This document shows positions 54,348-63,185 of a DNA stretch of 64,000 nt, piece after piece (position 1 is the first letter of the stretch; every line of letters starts with the position of its first letter). The notes beneath the pieces are model-generated. The model had not been told where the DNA came from and ran no database searches. It was given only the letters and a program-made list of their open reading frames with translations. The stretch comes from a bacterium (GTDB lineage: Bacteria > Verrucomicrobiota > Verrucomicrobiia > Verrucomicrobiales > Akkermansiaceae). The DNA is taken from the NCBI GenBank assembly GCA_018222765.1, contig JAAEZT010000007.1, forward strand, positions 62,001 through 126,000. Direction: 5' to 3'. A program made the translations under genes and the position numbers.

Positions 54348-54638
54348 ATGAATGCAGTGGAAGCACCGGTGCGGAGGAGCAAGTCGCAGACGCGCGATAA
54401 TATTGCCGAACCTTGGCAGGTTGTCGTGCTCGATGATCCAGTGAACTTGATGGAATACGTCAGTAGGATATTGATCCGTATCTTCGGGTACTCCCGTGAG
54501 AAAGCCGATGCCTTGATGATGGATGTGCATACCAAAGGGAAAGCCATCGTGTGGAGCGGTGGGCGGGAAAAGGCCGAGATGTATGTGAATCAATTACACA
54601 GTGCGCAACTCCACGCGACTTTGGAGAGAACGAGATGA
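54348..54638 (+). CDS. clpS: ATP-dependent Clp protease adaptor ClpS
   Basis: 96 residues, the ClpS length. Conserved blocks: WQVVVLDDPVNLMEYVSRIL, FGYSREKADALMMDVHTKGK and IVWSGGREKAEMYVNQLHSA, with QLHATLER at the end. The Asp-Pro-Val-Asn segment lies where ClpS normally has Asn-Asp-Asp-His residues for N-degron recognition, so some binding residues differ. ClpS delivers N-end-rule substrates to ClpAP. It starts six bases after ispG, and its stop overlaps the next start (ATGA). Confidence 0.88.
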   Translation: MNAVEAPVRRSKSQTRDNIAEPWQVVVLDDPVNLMEYVSRILIRIFGYSREKADALMMDVHTKGKAIVWSGGREKAEMYVNQLHSAQLHATLERTR

Positions 54639-55105
54639 TTGTGCTCCCGACATTGAATGGTGGCATCAAATTGGTCATCGAACGGGATCAGGATTGGGAC
54701 AATCTTAAGTCCATCAGCGACGATGCCGCAGAAGACTTCTCGAAGCGCTTTTCGCTTTTAATGGATGAGGATTCGATGTGGGACGAAATCGTAGAGCCTG
54801 AACTAAAGGATCAGTTTTCGAGTCAGGTGAAATTCGTGAAGAAGCAGGTGGAACTGGCTTTTGACAATAGCGTCGATGATTTTGAGGAAGAGCTTCCTGA
54901 AATCTCGATCACCAGGGAGGAAACCGAACTTTGGTATGGTGCTCTTAATCAGGCCCGTTTGTCATTTGAGGATAAATTCCGCAAGGAAGTCGAGGCCTTG
55001 AAGGAGACGGGGAAAATTGAGAATGGAGAAGTGGTGCGGGCGTTATTTCGAAATCAGTTCTACTTCGGATTTCAAAGTGAAATTATAGCTCACACTATGG
55101 ACTGA
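54635..55105 (+). CDS. acidic ClpS-linked protein, possibly DUF2017-like
   Basis: 156 residues from ATG 54635, overlapping the clpS stop by four bases, so translation is coupled. It is acidic and mostly helical (SISDDAAEDFSKRFSLLMDE, ELKDQFSSQVKFVKKQVELA), no signal peptide or membrane part. In Actinobacteria a DUF2017 protein follows clpS; this gene sits in the same position, but the family link is by context and general character, not a decisive motif. The 3' end overlaps the convergent GT9 gene by 11 bases. Function unknown; a role in ClpS-dependent proteolysis is an inference. Confidence 0.65.
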   Translation: MIVLPTLNGGIKLVIERDQDWDNLKSISDDAAEDFSKRFSLLMDEDSMWDEIVEPELKDQFSSQVKFVKKQVELAFDNSVDDFEEELPEISITREETELWYGALNQARLSFEDKFRKEVEALKETGKIENGEVVRALFRNQFYFGFQSEIIAHTMD

Positions 55106-56099
55106 ATAGGGCGCGCATTTCGCCGAGCACTTCCTCTACCGTAATTTCCGTCATGCATCGATGATCGAGCGGGCAGTTTGCGAGGAGGCATCCGCTGCAA
55201 GGAACATGATGGCGGATGAATTGGTGTTGCGTCCCAAGCGGGCGTTTCCACAGCGGTTCGTTGGGGCCGAAGAGAACGAGTGACTTCGTGCCCATAAAGG
55301 CGGCGAGGTGGGGAATGGATCCGTCGTTGCCCACCAGGCCATGACAAGTCGCGAGATGATCGAGGACTTCATTGTCATTGCCTTGGAAAACAAATTCAGG
55401 ACGGCCCACTTCCTTACCCAGGGCAATCGCGGGACCGGGGCGGTCGTGCGAAGGAATAATGGTTATGTCGGCGTAGTTCATGAGCGTTCTCGTGAGTGTG
55501 ACATAGTTGGTTAGCGGCCATTCGGTGGAGTTTCCAAAATCCGATCCGGGGACGATGGCAACGCGAAATTTTTCTCCACTTGGCGGTCGCTCGGGGTGGA
55601 GGAAATTGGACTTATCAAAGGGCACTGCGCCGAGCTTCTGTATGAAGAAGAGGTAGTGGCGTACGCGGTGTTCGATCGGGCCGATGGGACGGACGACTTC
55701 CACCGGATGAGTGAGGTGGGGGAGGAGGTCCCTCTCGGGAGTGCCCATTCTGATTGGAATGCCAGCATGGGCAAATCCACCTGTCGCAGGATTGTTTTCC
55801 CAGGCGATAGACTTGGTAAATTCAATTTCCAGATCTTTGATAATCTGACCAACGTTTCGGGCCGAGGCGTGGGTATCGTATGCAACTACTTCATCGACTT
55901 CATCGACTTTTCGCCAGAGTGGAGCGACGTCTTCGGCAGCGAAGACCACGATGGTGCCATCGGGATGGGCATTGTGAATAGCGCGGACCGCTGGAACGCT
56001 GAAGCAGGCTTCGTCGATTGCATCAGGCGAGGAAATGGCGATCCTTCCTCCGTCAATCTGCGCGAGAGATTGATCAGACGAGGAAAGTGGGTGCGACAT
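55095..56099 (-). CDS. glycosyltransferase family 9 (heptosyltransferase-like)
   Basis: 334 residues. GT9/ADP-heptose:LPS heptosyltransferase features: a first Rossmann domain (EACFSVPAVRAIHNAHPDGT), the nucleotide-sugar region with VAIVPGSDFGNSTEWPL, HLATCHGLVGNDGSIPHLAA with the conserved GNDxGxxHLAA-type motif, LVLFGPNEPLWKRPL, and a Cys-rich end (HVPCSGCLLANCPLDHRCM) often seen in heptosyltransferases. It probably adds a sugar to the lipopolysaccharide core or a surface glycan on the cytoplasmic face. It overlaps the convergent gene by 11 bases and lies 24 bases downstream of the CBM9-like gene on its own strand. Confidence 0.82.
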   Translation of the reverse strand: MSHPLSSSDQSLAQIDGGRIAISSPDAIDEACFSVPAVRAIHNAHPDGTIVVFAAEDVAPLWRKVDEVDEVVAYDTHASARNVGQIIKDLEIEFTKSIAWENNPATGGFAHAGIPIRMGTPERDLLPHLTHPVEVVRPIGPIEHRVRHYLFFIQKLGAVPFDKSNFLHPERPPSGEKFRVAIVPGSDFGNSTEWPLTNYVTLTRTLMNYADITIIPSHDRPGPAIALGKEVGRPEFVFQGNDNEVLDHLATCHGLVGNDGSIPHLAAFMGTKSLVLFGPNEPLWKRPLGTQHQFIRHHVPCSGCLLANCPLDHRCMTEITVEEVLGEMRALFSP

Positions 56100-56123
56100 G
56101 GCGTGAAAACTAGCGAAGGTCGC

Positions 56124-56732
56124 TTACAAAGTCACGTCCGAGCGTATGCGAACTCCCGGAAAATCATCGGGGCGGTGAAAGTTAGGCTCCCCGGGGGCTG
56201 GAGCTCCTGCGGTGAGGAAGATTTGCGCTGGCGAATTTAGAATGAAGGTCGCATTGAGCATGCTGCCGGAACCGAAGTCTAGGTGTTCGCGAAGAAAGGA
56301 AAGGGGAATTTTGGCGAGGGCGTTCCAGCCATCGGGAGTGACTTCTCCGGTGGCGATCACGCCGGGGAGAGGTGGGTTGTTTTCATCCATCGGAGTAAGG
56401 GCCTCTTTGAACAGGCAGGACCACCATCCTCCATTCGGGGCGAGATTGAATTCGAGGTAGTGATTCGAGTCGGGTGCGCGGAGAAAAAACTCGGCGACGT
56501 CATACTTCCAAAGCTCGGCTTGAAATTCTCCGGGGCGACTTTCGGGATGAATCACTGCATGTGAATTTCGCGAAGCGAAGAAGTGCAGGTGATTGCGATC
56601 CATTCCAAAGAGATAGTGAGCGGGTGGAGAGAAAGATTGTCCAAACCAGTCGGAAGAAAGGGAGTTATGGTAGGTTTCTAACTTTTCAAATTTAGGTAAA
56701 ACTTTTGCGCTGATGATCTCTACCGTCTCCAC
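56124..56732 (-). CDS. CBM9-like carbohydrate-binding family protein
   Basis: 202 residues from a GTG at 56732; no better start is seen. No signal peptide. The pattern HLHFFASRNSHAVIHPESRP, ELWKYDVAEFFLRAPDSNHY and LEFNLAPNGGWWSCLFKEAL is that of family 9 carbohydrate-binding-like beta-sandwich proteins, in which aromatic residues and a Trp pair line the binding site. VTPDGWNALAKIPLSFL also fits that fold. The lack of an export signal is odd for a glycan binder and could mean a wrong start or a cytosolic role. It is likely co-transcribed with the GT9 gene 24 bases downstream. Confidence 0.65.
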   Translation of the reverse strand: METVEIISAKVLPKFEKLETYHNSLSSDWFGQSFSPPAHYLFGMDRNHLHFFASRNSHAVIHPESRPGEFQAELWKYDVAEFFLRAPDSNHYLEFNLAPNGGWWSCLFKEALTPMDENNPPLPGVIATGEVTPDGWNALAKIPLSFLREHLDFGSGSMLNATFILNSPAQIFLTAGAPAPGEPNFHRPDDFPGVRIRSDVTL

Positions 56733-56837
56733 TTATTCACAAAAAACGAAAAAAGATGGATTTAGCAAGACTGACGATAGGAATTCCCTAGCCACCCGTA
56801 GAAAAATAGTTAAGAAATCTTACAGGTCTTAAGCGAC

Positions 56838-57557
56838 ATGAAACCCATCGAATACATCGGCGCAGCACCGGTGAAGAAAAAACGCCGAAGCTCTTTTGGA
56901 GGATGGGTGTTGGTGGCATTCGCTCTTTCGCTCGGCGCGGTTTTTCTTCGTCCGCTGATTCCGTTCTTGAAAGCGCAGCAGGAACTGACTTCGGATGCCA
57001 ATGTCCTCGAAGCAATTGAGCTCTTGGAATCTGATGGCGACTTCGGCTCGCGTCTGGCCGCCGCCGCTCTCAAACGGACCCAGTCCAAGGTCACTTACGA
57101 TGCCGCCTACTATAAAATCGATTTTCCCAATGGTGACGTTCCCGTTGACAAGGGAGTGTGCACCGATGTCGTGATCCGGAGCTTCCGGGGGCTTGATATT
57201 GACCTTCAGGAACTGGTGCACAGTGACTTAAAGACGAATTTCCGCGCTTATCCTCAACTTTGGAAGGCCAAAGGTCCGGACACCAACATCGATCATCGTC
57301 GCGTTCCCAATCTTCAGCGCTTTTTCAGCAGAAATGGTCAGGCTTTGGCCATGACGACCGAGGAATCAGACTATTCCGTGGGTGATGTGGTGGCATGGCG
57401 CCTCGTGAATGGCCAGACTCACACCGGGATTGTCGTTCCCGGACCCGGAGCGCGGAAGTCGGAGAAATGGATCGTCCACAATATCGGTCAAGGTCCGGTT
57501 TGGGAGGATGCTCTCTTTGACTTTAAGATCATTGGGCACTATCGCTACGGAGAGTAG
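56838..57557 (+). CDS. DUF1287 (YijF-like) membrane-anchored protein
   Basis: 239 residues with an N-terminal membrane anchor after a basic stretch (KKKRRSSFGGWVLVAFALSL). The DUF1287 domain is clear: YYKIDFPNGDVPVDKGVCTD with the conserved Cys, VVIRSFRGLDIDLQELVHSD, KGPDTNIDHRRVPNLQRFFS, SDYSVGDVVAWRLVNGQTHT and GIVV with the His. DUF1287 proteins are distant members of the NlpC/P60 papain-like fold, with Cys and His as a likely catalytic pair, so peptidoglycan or peptide hydrolysis is possible. It faces the periplasm. Confidence 0.85.
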   Translation: MKPIEYIGAAPVKKKRRSSFGGWVLVAFALSLGAVFLRPLIPFLKAQQELTSDANVLEAIELLESDGDFGSRLAAAALKRTQSKVTYDAAYYKIDFPNGDVPVDKGVCTDVVIRSFRGLDIDLQELVHSDLKTNFRAYPQLWKAKGPDTNIDHRRVPNLQRFFSRNGQALAMTTEESDYSVGDVVAWRLVNGQTHTGIVVPGPGARKSEKWIVHNIGQGPVWEDALFDFKIIGHYRYGE

Positions 57558-57560
57558 GGC

Positions 57561-57806
57561 GTGCTTATCGCGGGATTGAATTGCTTCCAACCCGTGGCTC
57601 GAATGGTGAGGCAATTTGCTCGGTTCGGTCGTCGGGGAATATTCACCTTGCTGACTTTTGTTGGGCCGACCTATCTCAGTGCTAGAGAGACAATTCTCAG
57701 GGAGGCCTGTGTAGGAGATAGTATCACCAAGGGGAGCCGACTGAAAAACAAGGCGCTCGAGAGTTATCCCGCGCAGTTCGCAAAAACCCTTGGAGAGTGG
57801 CTAGGA
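57561..57806 (+). pseudogene. N-terminal remnant of an SGNH/GDSL hydrolase
   Basis: The plus-strand frame from GTG 57561 contains a hydrophobic leader (GIFTLLTFVGPTYLSARE), then REACVGDSITKGSRLKNKAL and ESYPAQFAKTLGEWLG. GDSIT (57714-57728) with SYPAQFxxxLG is block I of SGNH/GDSL esterases, including the catalytic Ser. Similarity ends at about 57806, where the frame runs antisense into the secA 3' end; the blocks holding Gly, Asn and the Asp/His pair are missing. A dead 5' stub. Confidence 0.72.
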
Positions 57807-57810
57807 TGGC

Positions 57811-60800
57811 TTATTCGCTCATACGGCCGCAGCAGGCTTTGTATTTTTTTCCTGACCCGCAGCTGCAGGGTTCGTTGCGACCAATCTTGGCGATGGGACG
57901 GCGCTTGGGAAGGTTGAGCTTGAGCTTGCTTTCGTTGGGTGCGCCGGCCGAGGAGCCTGCGGATCCGGAAGAGGCGACGTTATCGTTGGAGACGCTGTCT
58001 TGGGTGCCGCCGGAGGTTTGCTGGGGGGCATCGGCGAGGACGGAGTCCATGGGTTGCACGGTGGTGAAGCGGAAGATGTTGTGCGTCGACGCATCATCGA
58101 TGCTGTCCATCAGCGTGACGAAGAGCTTGTAGGCTTCGGTTTTGTATTCCTGAAGCGGATCCTTCTGCCCCTGGGCGCGGAGTTGGACGCCCTCGCGGAG
58201 GGAGTCCATCGCGTAGAGGTGTTCCTGCCATTTTTGGTCAATAGCGTGGAGCATGATGTGGCGTTCGAGGTTGTCGAGGTGCTCGGGATTTTCCGAATCA
58301 ACTTTGCGCTTGTAGGCTTCGTGAATCTTTCCGGTGATGAAGGCGATGTTGCCTTCGACGTCTCGGGTTTCGAATTGCGCCGAATCCAGGGTTAGGTGGA
58401 GCGGGAAGGTCATGTTGGTCCAGTGGAGCATTTCGACGAAGTCAGGTTGTCCGTCGTCACGTTCCTCCGTGAAGTGGCTGACTTGAGCTTCGACCACGCG
58501 GTCGATGACTTCCATGATTAACTCGCGGGGATCCTCGGATTTGAGAACCTGGTTGCGGTATCCGTAAACAACCTCACGCTGGCGGTTCATAACGTCATCG
58601 AAGTCGAGGACGTATTTCCGGCGGCGGTAGTGAAGTTGCTCAACGCGCTTCTGGGCGGTTTCGACCGAGCGGTTGAGCCAGCGGTGTTCGAGGGCTTCGC
58701 CGTCTTCCATACCGAAGCGTTCCATCATGTTAGTCATACGGTCGGCGGCGGCGAAGTTACGCATCAGGTCGTCTTCGAAAGAGAGGAAGAACTGGGATTC
58801 ACCGGGATCACCCTGACGGGAACAACGGCCGCGCAGCTGTCGATCAATCCGGCGTGATTGGTGGCGTTCGGTGCCGATGACGAAAAGCCCGCCGGCATCG
58901 GCTACGCCCTCGCCGAGTTTAATATCGGTTCCACGTCCCGCCATGTTGGTGGAGACGGTTACGGACCCGAGTTGGCCGGCGTTCTTGATGATTTCAGCTT
59001 CCTGAAGGTGATACTTGGCGTTGAGGACTGAGTGGGGAAGCTTTGCGCGTTTGAGCATGCGGGCAAGCGTCTCCGAGGCTTCGACAGAGGCGGTTCCTAC
59101 GAGGACGGGCTGGCCTTTTTTGTGGCATTCCTCGATACGGTGGACCACAGCGTTGAATTTTTCACGGCGGGTCTTGAAGACCTGGTCGTTGGAATCTTCC
59201 CGCTGGTTGTCGCGGTGTGTCGGAATGGGAAGAACGTCGAGATTGTAGATGTCGTGGAATTCCGCCGCTTCCGTTTCCGCGGTTCCGGTCATGCCACCGA
59301 GTTTTTCGTAGAGGCGGAAGTAATTTTGAATCGTGATGGTTGCGTAAGTCTGGGTCTCTCGCTCGATCTCTACGCCTTCCTTGGCTTCGACAGCTTGGTG
59401 GAGGCCGTCGGACCAACGACGTCCGGCCATTTCACGACCGGTGTTTTCGTCAACGATGACGACCTTGTTGTTTTTGACCACGTATTCGTTGTCTTTCTCA
59501 TAAAGGCAGTAGGCCTTGAGAAGCTGGGAGATGGCATGTACGCGGGTGCCTTGGGCATCCATGCTGGTTTGGATTTCTTCCTTCTTGGTGATGCGCTCTT
59601 CCTCACTGAGTTCGAGGTCGGCGTCGATGTTGGCGAAGGCTTCGGCAAGGTCGGGGATGACGAAGGCTTCGGGTTGGTCGGGTGAGAGGAATTCCCGCCC
59701 GTTTTCCATGAGGTCGGCGTCGTGGCCCTTTTCATCGATGGTGAAGAGAAGCTCCTCCTTGATGGCGTAGAGGTCTTTCTTACGAGTGTCCTGGTAGAAG
59801 GCGAGTTCGGTTTTTTCGAGAAGGCGACGGGTGTCGGGATCCTCCATGAAGCGCATAAACTGGCGATTGCGCGGTTGGCCGAGCTTGATTTTGAAGAGCG
59901 CGCGTCCGGCGGTTTCCTCGTCCTCCTCGTCCATCGCCTTTTTGGCTTCGGCGGCGAGTTCGTTGCAAAGGTGATTTTGCTTTTTCACCAACTGCTCGAT
60001 CATGCTGCGGTAGCGCTTGTATTCCTCGGTGTTGGACACGACAGCGGGGCCGGAAATGATGAGAGGCGTCCGGGCTTCGTCGATGAGGATGGAGTCGACC
60101 TCGTCCACAATGGCGAAGTAGTATCCGCGTTGGACTTGATCCATTGTGGAGCTGGCCATGCCGTTGTCGCGGAGGTAGTCGAATCCAAATTCTGCGTTGG
60201 TTCCGTATGTGATGTCGCAGGCGTATTGCTCACGACGGATATGCGGTGGGAGTTGATTCTGAATACAGCCGACGGTGAGACCGAGGAATTTGAAGACGGC
60301 CCCCATCCATTCGGAGTCGCGTCGGGCGAGGTAGTCGTTGACGGTCACGACGTGGACGCCGAGGCCAGTCAGGGCATTGAGGAAGACGGGAAGAGTCGCG
60401 ACGAGAGTCTTACCCTCACCGGTCTGCATTTCGGAAATCATGCCGCGGTGAAGGGCGATGCCTCCGATGAGCTGAACATCGAAATGAACCATTTCCCAAG
60501 GCATTTTGTCGTCGCAAACATCGACCTCAGACCCACAGAGACGACGTGAGGCATTTTTAACACAGGCGTAGGCTTCTGGGAGAATCTCATTAAGATACTT
60601 GTCACGAAGGACCGGGAAGTCGTCTTCGATTTCAGCGAAGGCGGCCTTGGCGACGCTGATGTCGTCGAGCGATGAAATCTCACTGGGGAGCTGAGGGAAT
60701 TCCTCGCGGAGGGAATCAAGGCGATTCATCAGGCCGGAGGTGATTTCGCCGACGATGGCCTCGTCCATGAGTTCGAGCTCGCGCTTGGTGGGGAGCTGCA

Positions 60801-60978
60801 GGGGCAGAAAGCGGTGGAGGTATTTCTGCCATCCTTCGACTCGCTCAAGGAGTTGCTCGACAGTTTCCTTCTGATATTGCTCCTCAAGCTCGTTGATTTT
60901 GGCTACAACCGGGCGCATACGCTTGAGTTCGCGCTGGTTCTTAGAGCCAACGATTTTCTGCAGGGTCCACTTAATCAT
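57811..60978 (-). CDS. secA: preprotein translocase ATPase SecA, long form
   Basis: 1055 residues, against about 900 in E. coli. Motor motifs: Walker A MQTGEGKTLVATLP near residue 185 (about 80 residues later than usual), DEVDSILIDEARTPLIISGP for the DEAD box, VNDYLARRDSEWMGAVFKFL, TVSTNMAGRGTDIKLGEGV, and GTERHQSRRIDRQLRGRCSR with RQGDPGESQFFLS. The C-terminus has the zinc SEC-C motif NEPCSCGSGKKYKACCG. A charged insert of about 120 residues lies between the first nucleotide-binding fold and the NBD2 region (FIRST part ends IISGP; insert includes AAEAKKAMDEEDEETAGRA). SecA drives export through SecYEG, needed for the many secreted proteins here. Confidence 0.93.
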   Translation of the reverse strand: MIKWTLQKIVGSKNQRELKRMRPVVAKINELEEQYQKETVEQLLERVEGWQKYLHRFLPLQLPTKRELELMDEAIVGEITSGLMNRLDSLREEFPQLPSEISSLDDISVAKAAFAEIEDDFPVLRDKYLNEILPEAYACVKNASRRLCGSEVDVCDDKMPWEMVHFDVQLIGGIALHRGMISEMQTGEGKTLVATLPVFLNALTGLGVHVVTVNDYLARRDSEWMGAVFKFLGLTVGCIQNQLPPHIRREQYACDITYGTNAEFGFDYLRDNGMASSTMDQVQRGYYFAIVDEVDSILIDEARTPLIISGPAVVSNTEEYKRYRSMIEQLVKKQNHLCNELAAEAKKAMDEEDEETAGRALFKIKLGQPRNRQFMRFMEDPDTRRLLEKTELAFYQDTRKKDLYAIKEELLFTIDEKGHDADLMENGREFLSPDQPEAFVIPDLAEAFANIDADLELSEEERITKKEEIQTSMDAQGTRVHAISQLLKAYCLYEKDNEYVVKNNKVVIVDENTGREMAGRRWSDGLHQAVEAKEGVEIERETQTYATITIQNYFRLYEKLGGMTGTAETEAAEFHDIYNLDVLPIPTHRDNQREDSNDQVFKTRREKFNAVVHRIEECHKKGQPVLVGTASVEASETLARMLKRAKLPHSVLNAKYHLQEAEIIKNAGQLGSVTVSTNMAGRGTDIKLGEGVADAGGLFVIGTERHQSRRIDRQLRGRCSRQGDPGESQFFLSFEDDLMRNFAAADRMTNMMERFGMEDGEALEHRWLNRSVETAQKRVEQLHYRRRKYVLDFDDVMNRQREVVYGYRNQVLKSEDPRELIMEVIDRVVEAQVSHFTEERDDGQPDFVEMLHWTNMTFPLHLTLDSAQFETRDVEGNIAFITGKIHEAYKRKVDSENPEHLDNLERHIMLHAIDQKWQEHLYAMDSLREGVQLRAQGQKDPLQEYKTEAYKLFVTLMDSIDDASTHNIFRFTTVQPMDSVLADAPQQTSGGTQDSVSNDNVASSGSAGSSAGAPNESKLKLNLPKRRPIAKIGRNEPCSCGSGKKYKACCGRMSE

Positions 60979-61195
60979 GAAATTTCAGGCGGGGTTTTCG
61001 CCAAGGCGCGAAGAAATACACGGGGAAGGCCCGAGAAGCAAGGGAGGTATCGCAGAAAGACCGGTAAACTGCGGGCGGCAATTCGGTTCGAATTTGGCCA
61101 AATATGGAAGGGAATGCCCCTCAGGGCGACAGATTCAGTTTAATCAGAGGATTAAAGCTTGTTTTCAGGAATAGGCCGAACACCGTCCTCTAATC

Positions 61196-61594
61196 GTGAA
61201 AACAATATTAAATACTTGGTTGGCCGGACTTTGTTTCTTGATGACCTCTTGTGGTGATTCCCCCGAAAGCGTCATGGACGAAACCATTGACTGCATCAAG
61301 GAAGTCACGGAGATCGTTGAGGGCGTGAACGACGGGGACAACGCTTCGGATGCGGTTGGCGATATTAATGATCTCAAGGAGGATATGGAAGAAATCGCTG
61401 AGAGGGTAAAGGAGCTCAAGAAAGATCCATCCCACAAGGAAGAGGTTAAAAAATTGTTGGAAGAAAAGAAGGATGAAATGGTGAAAGCTATGGGGGATTT
61501 GATGGGAGAACTCGTCAAACTTTCCACATCTGGCAACGATGGGGCCAAGGATGTGGCTGCTGAAGTTCAAAAGTTTCTGTCGACGATGAATTGA
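61196..61594 (+). CDS. small predicted lipoprotein, helical and acidic
   Basis: 132 residues from GTG 61196. The N-terminus (MKTILNTWLAGLCFLMTSCG) ends in a lipobox-like LMTSC, so the Cys at about residue 19 is probably lipidated after export. The mature part is helical and charged (DLKEDMEEIAERVKELKKDP, EEVKKLLEEKKDEMVKAMGD). No family is recognised. A terminator follows at 61624-61655, so it forms its own unit. Confidence 0.65.
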   Translation: MKTILNTWLAGLCFLMTSCGDSPESVMDETIDCIKEVTEIVEGVNDGDNASDAVGDINDLKEDMEEIAERVKELKKDPSHKEEVKKLLEEKKDEMVKAMGDLMGELVKLSTSGNDGAKDVAAEVQKFLSTMN

Positions 61595-61623
61595 GCGGCA
61601 ATTCGATTTCTTGTAAATCTAAC

Positions 61624-61655
61624 GGAGCATGCTCGGATGGGCCTGCTCTTTTTTT
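61624..61655 (+). terminator. rho-independent terminator after the small lipoprotein gene
   Basis: GAGCA (61625-61629) pairs with TGCTC (61644-61648), extended by a G-T pair, followed by seven T (61649-61655). Confidence 0.65.
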
Positions 61656-61985
61656 GGATCAGGAGCTAAATCTTGGACCAGTGGACCTATCTATTGCGTT
61701 CATCCCAGGTTCTTATCGTGCCGACCCAGTTGATTTTGGGTCTGAGGAGGACCTTGTGGAGGTGCCGTGGTATTGCTTTTCGGCCATACAGTATTCATGG
61801 CGGACGAGCCTGCCCTGATGGTGGCGATTGAGGAAATATTTTGGCCGGTATTGAGAGAAACGCAGTTTTCGGCCAGAGTCGGATCAGGGTAGCAATCGAA
61901 GAGTCGGGAGAACTGCCACACAACTGACGTGAATTAAGCATTGCGCAGCGGATTGCGGGCGATAGCTTCGCCCCAGATTTCAGCA
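61656..61985. other. 330-base gap before sucC with no recognised gene
   Basis: Frames on both strands are short and without known motifs. It should hold the sucCD promoter. No tRNA, riboswitch or repeat was recognised. Confidence 0.4.
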
Positions 61986-63164
61986 ATGAATATTCACGAG
62001 TATCAAGCAAAAGAGCTTTTCGACCGTTTTGAAGTTCCCAGTCCACGGGGCCAAATGGCTGAATCAGCTGAATCGGCGCAAGCCATCGCAGAAGAAATTG
62101 GCTCCGATCTCATGGTCGTGAAAGCCCAGGTCCACGCCGGAGGGCGCGGAAAGGGGACTTTCAAGAACGGCTTTGAAGGGGGAGTACATCTCACCAAGAG
62201 TGCCACCGACATTGGCGAGATCGCCGGCAAGATGCTCGGCCAGACTCTCGTCACCAAACAGACCGGCGAAGAAGGTCGTCTTGTCCGCAAGGTCATGGTT
62301 GCCGACGCGGTGGACATTGAGCACGAATATTACCTCTCTCTTCTCATGGACCGCGACACCAGTCGTCCCGTGGTCGTCGTTTCGACTGAAGGCGGCATGG
62401 ATATTGAAGCCGTCGCTGAAGAGACTCCCGAGAAGATCATCAAGCAGCTCATTCATCCGCTCGCCGGTCTCCAAGCCTACGAAATTCGTAAGCTCACCGC
62501 CGCTCTTGGATTTCAAGGCGCCGCGGCCAAGCAGTTTGGCAAACTCCTCAAGAATCTCTACAAGCTCTTTGTCTCGCTCGATTGCGACATGGTGGAAATT
62601 AACCCGCTCGTCGAAACCAAGGACGGACAGGTGCTCGCGCTCGATGCCAAGTTCGGCTTTGACGACAACGCGCTTTATCGTCACCCCGAAGTGCTCGCCT
62701 ACCGCGATACCGAGGAGGAAGATCCCCGCGAGGTCGCGGCGTCCGAATTTGATCTCAGCTATATTGGTCTCGATGGAAATATCGCCTGCCTCGTGAACGG
62801 AGCCGGATTGGCCATGGCCACGATGGATGCCATCAAGTTCGCCGGAGGTGATCCTGCCAACTTTCTCGACGTTGGCGGCGGTGCCACCAAGGAACAAGTT
62901 GTCGGCGCCTTCAACATCATCCAATCCGATTCCAAAGTCGAAGCGATCCTCATCAACATCTTCGGAGGAATCATGGACTGCAACGTCATCGCTGAAGGCG
63001 TAGTCGCGGCTGTTCAGGAAACGGGCTTGAAGCTTCCGCTTATCGTTCGTCTCGAAGGAAACAACGTGGCCGCTGGTCGCGAAACCCTCAAGGCCTCCGG
63101 GCTTGCCATCACCGGCGCGGAAGACCTCGCTGATGCCGCCAAGAAAGCTGTCGCCTCTGTCTAA
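61986..63164 (+). CDS. sucC: succinyl-CoA ligase (ADP-forming) beta subunit
   Basis: 392 residues from ATG 61986, the conserved start [12 protein letters not shown]; an upstream in-frame opening at 61941 adds an unrelated leader. ATP-grasp features: [60 protein letters not shown] with metal ligands, [34 protein letters not shown] and [20 protein letters not shown]. It carries out substrate-level phosphorylation in the TCA cycle with SucD. Its stop is 21 bases before sucD. Confidence 0.95.
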   Translation: MNIHEYQAKELFDRFEVPSPRGQMAESAESAQAIAEEIGSDLMVVKAQVHAGGRGKGTFKNGFEGGVHLTKSATDIGEIAGKMLGQTLVTKQTGEEGRLVRKVMVADAVDIEHEYYLSLLMDRDTSRPVVVVSTEGGMDIEAVAEETPEKIIKQLIHPLAGLQAYEIRKLTAALGFQGAAAKQFGKLLKNLYKLFVSLDCDMVEINPLVETKDGQVLALDAKFGFDDNALYRHPEVLAYRDTEEEDPREVAASEFDLSYIGLDGNIACLVNGAGLAMATMDAIKFAGGDPANFLDVGGGATKEQVVGAFNIIQSDSKVEAILINIFGGIMDCNVIAEGVVAAVQETGLKLPLIVRLEGNNVAAGRETLKASGLAITGAEDLADAAKKAVASV

Positions 63165-63185
63165 ACCACTTAACAATTTTATAAA

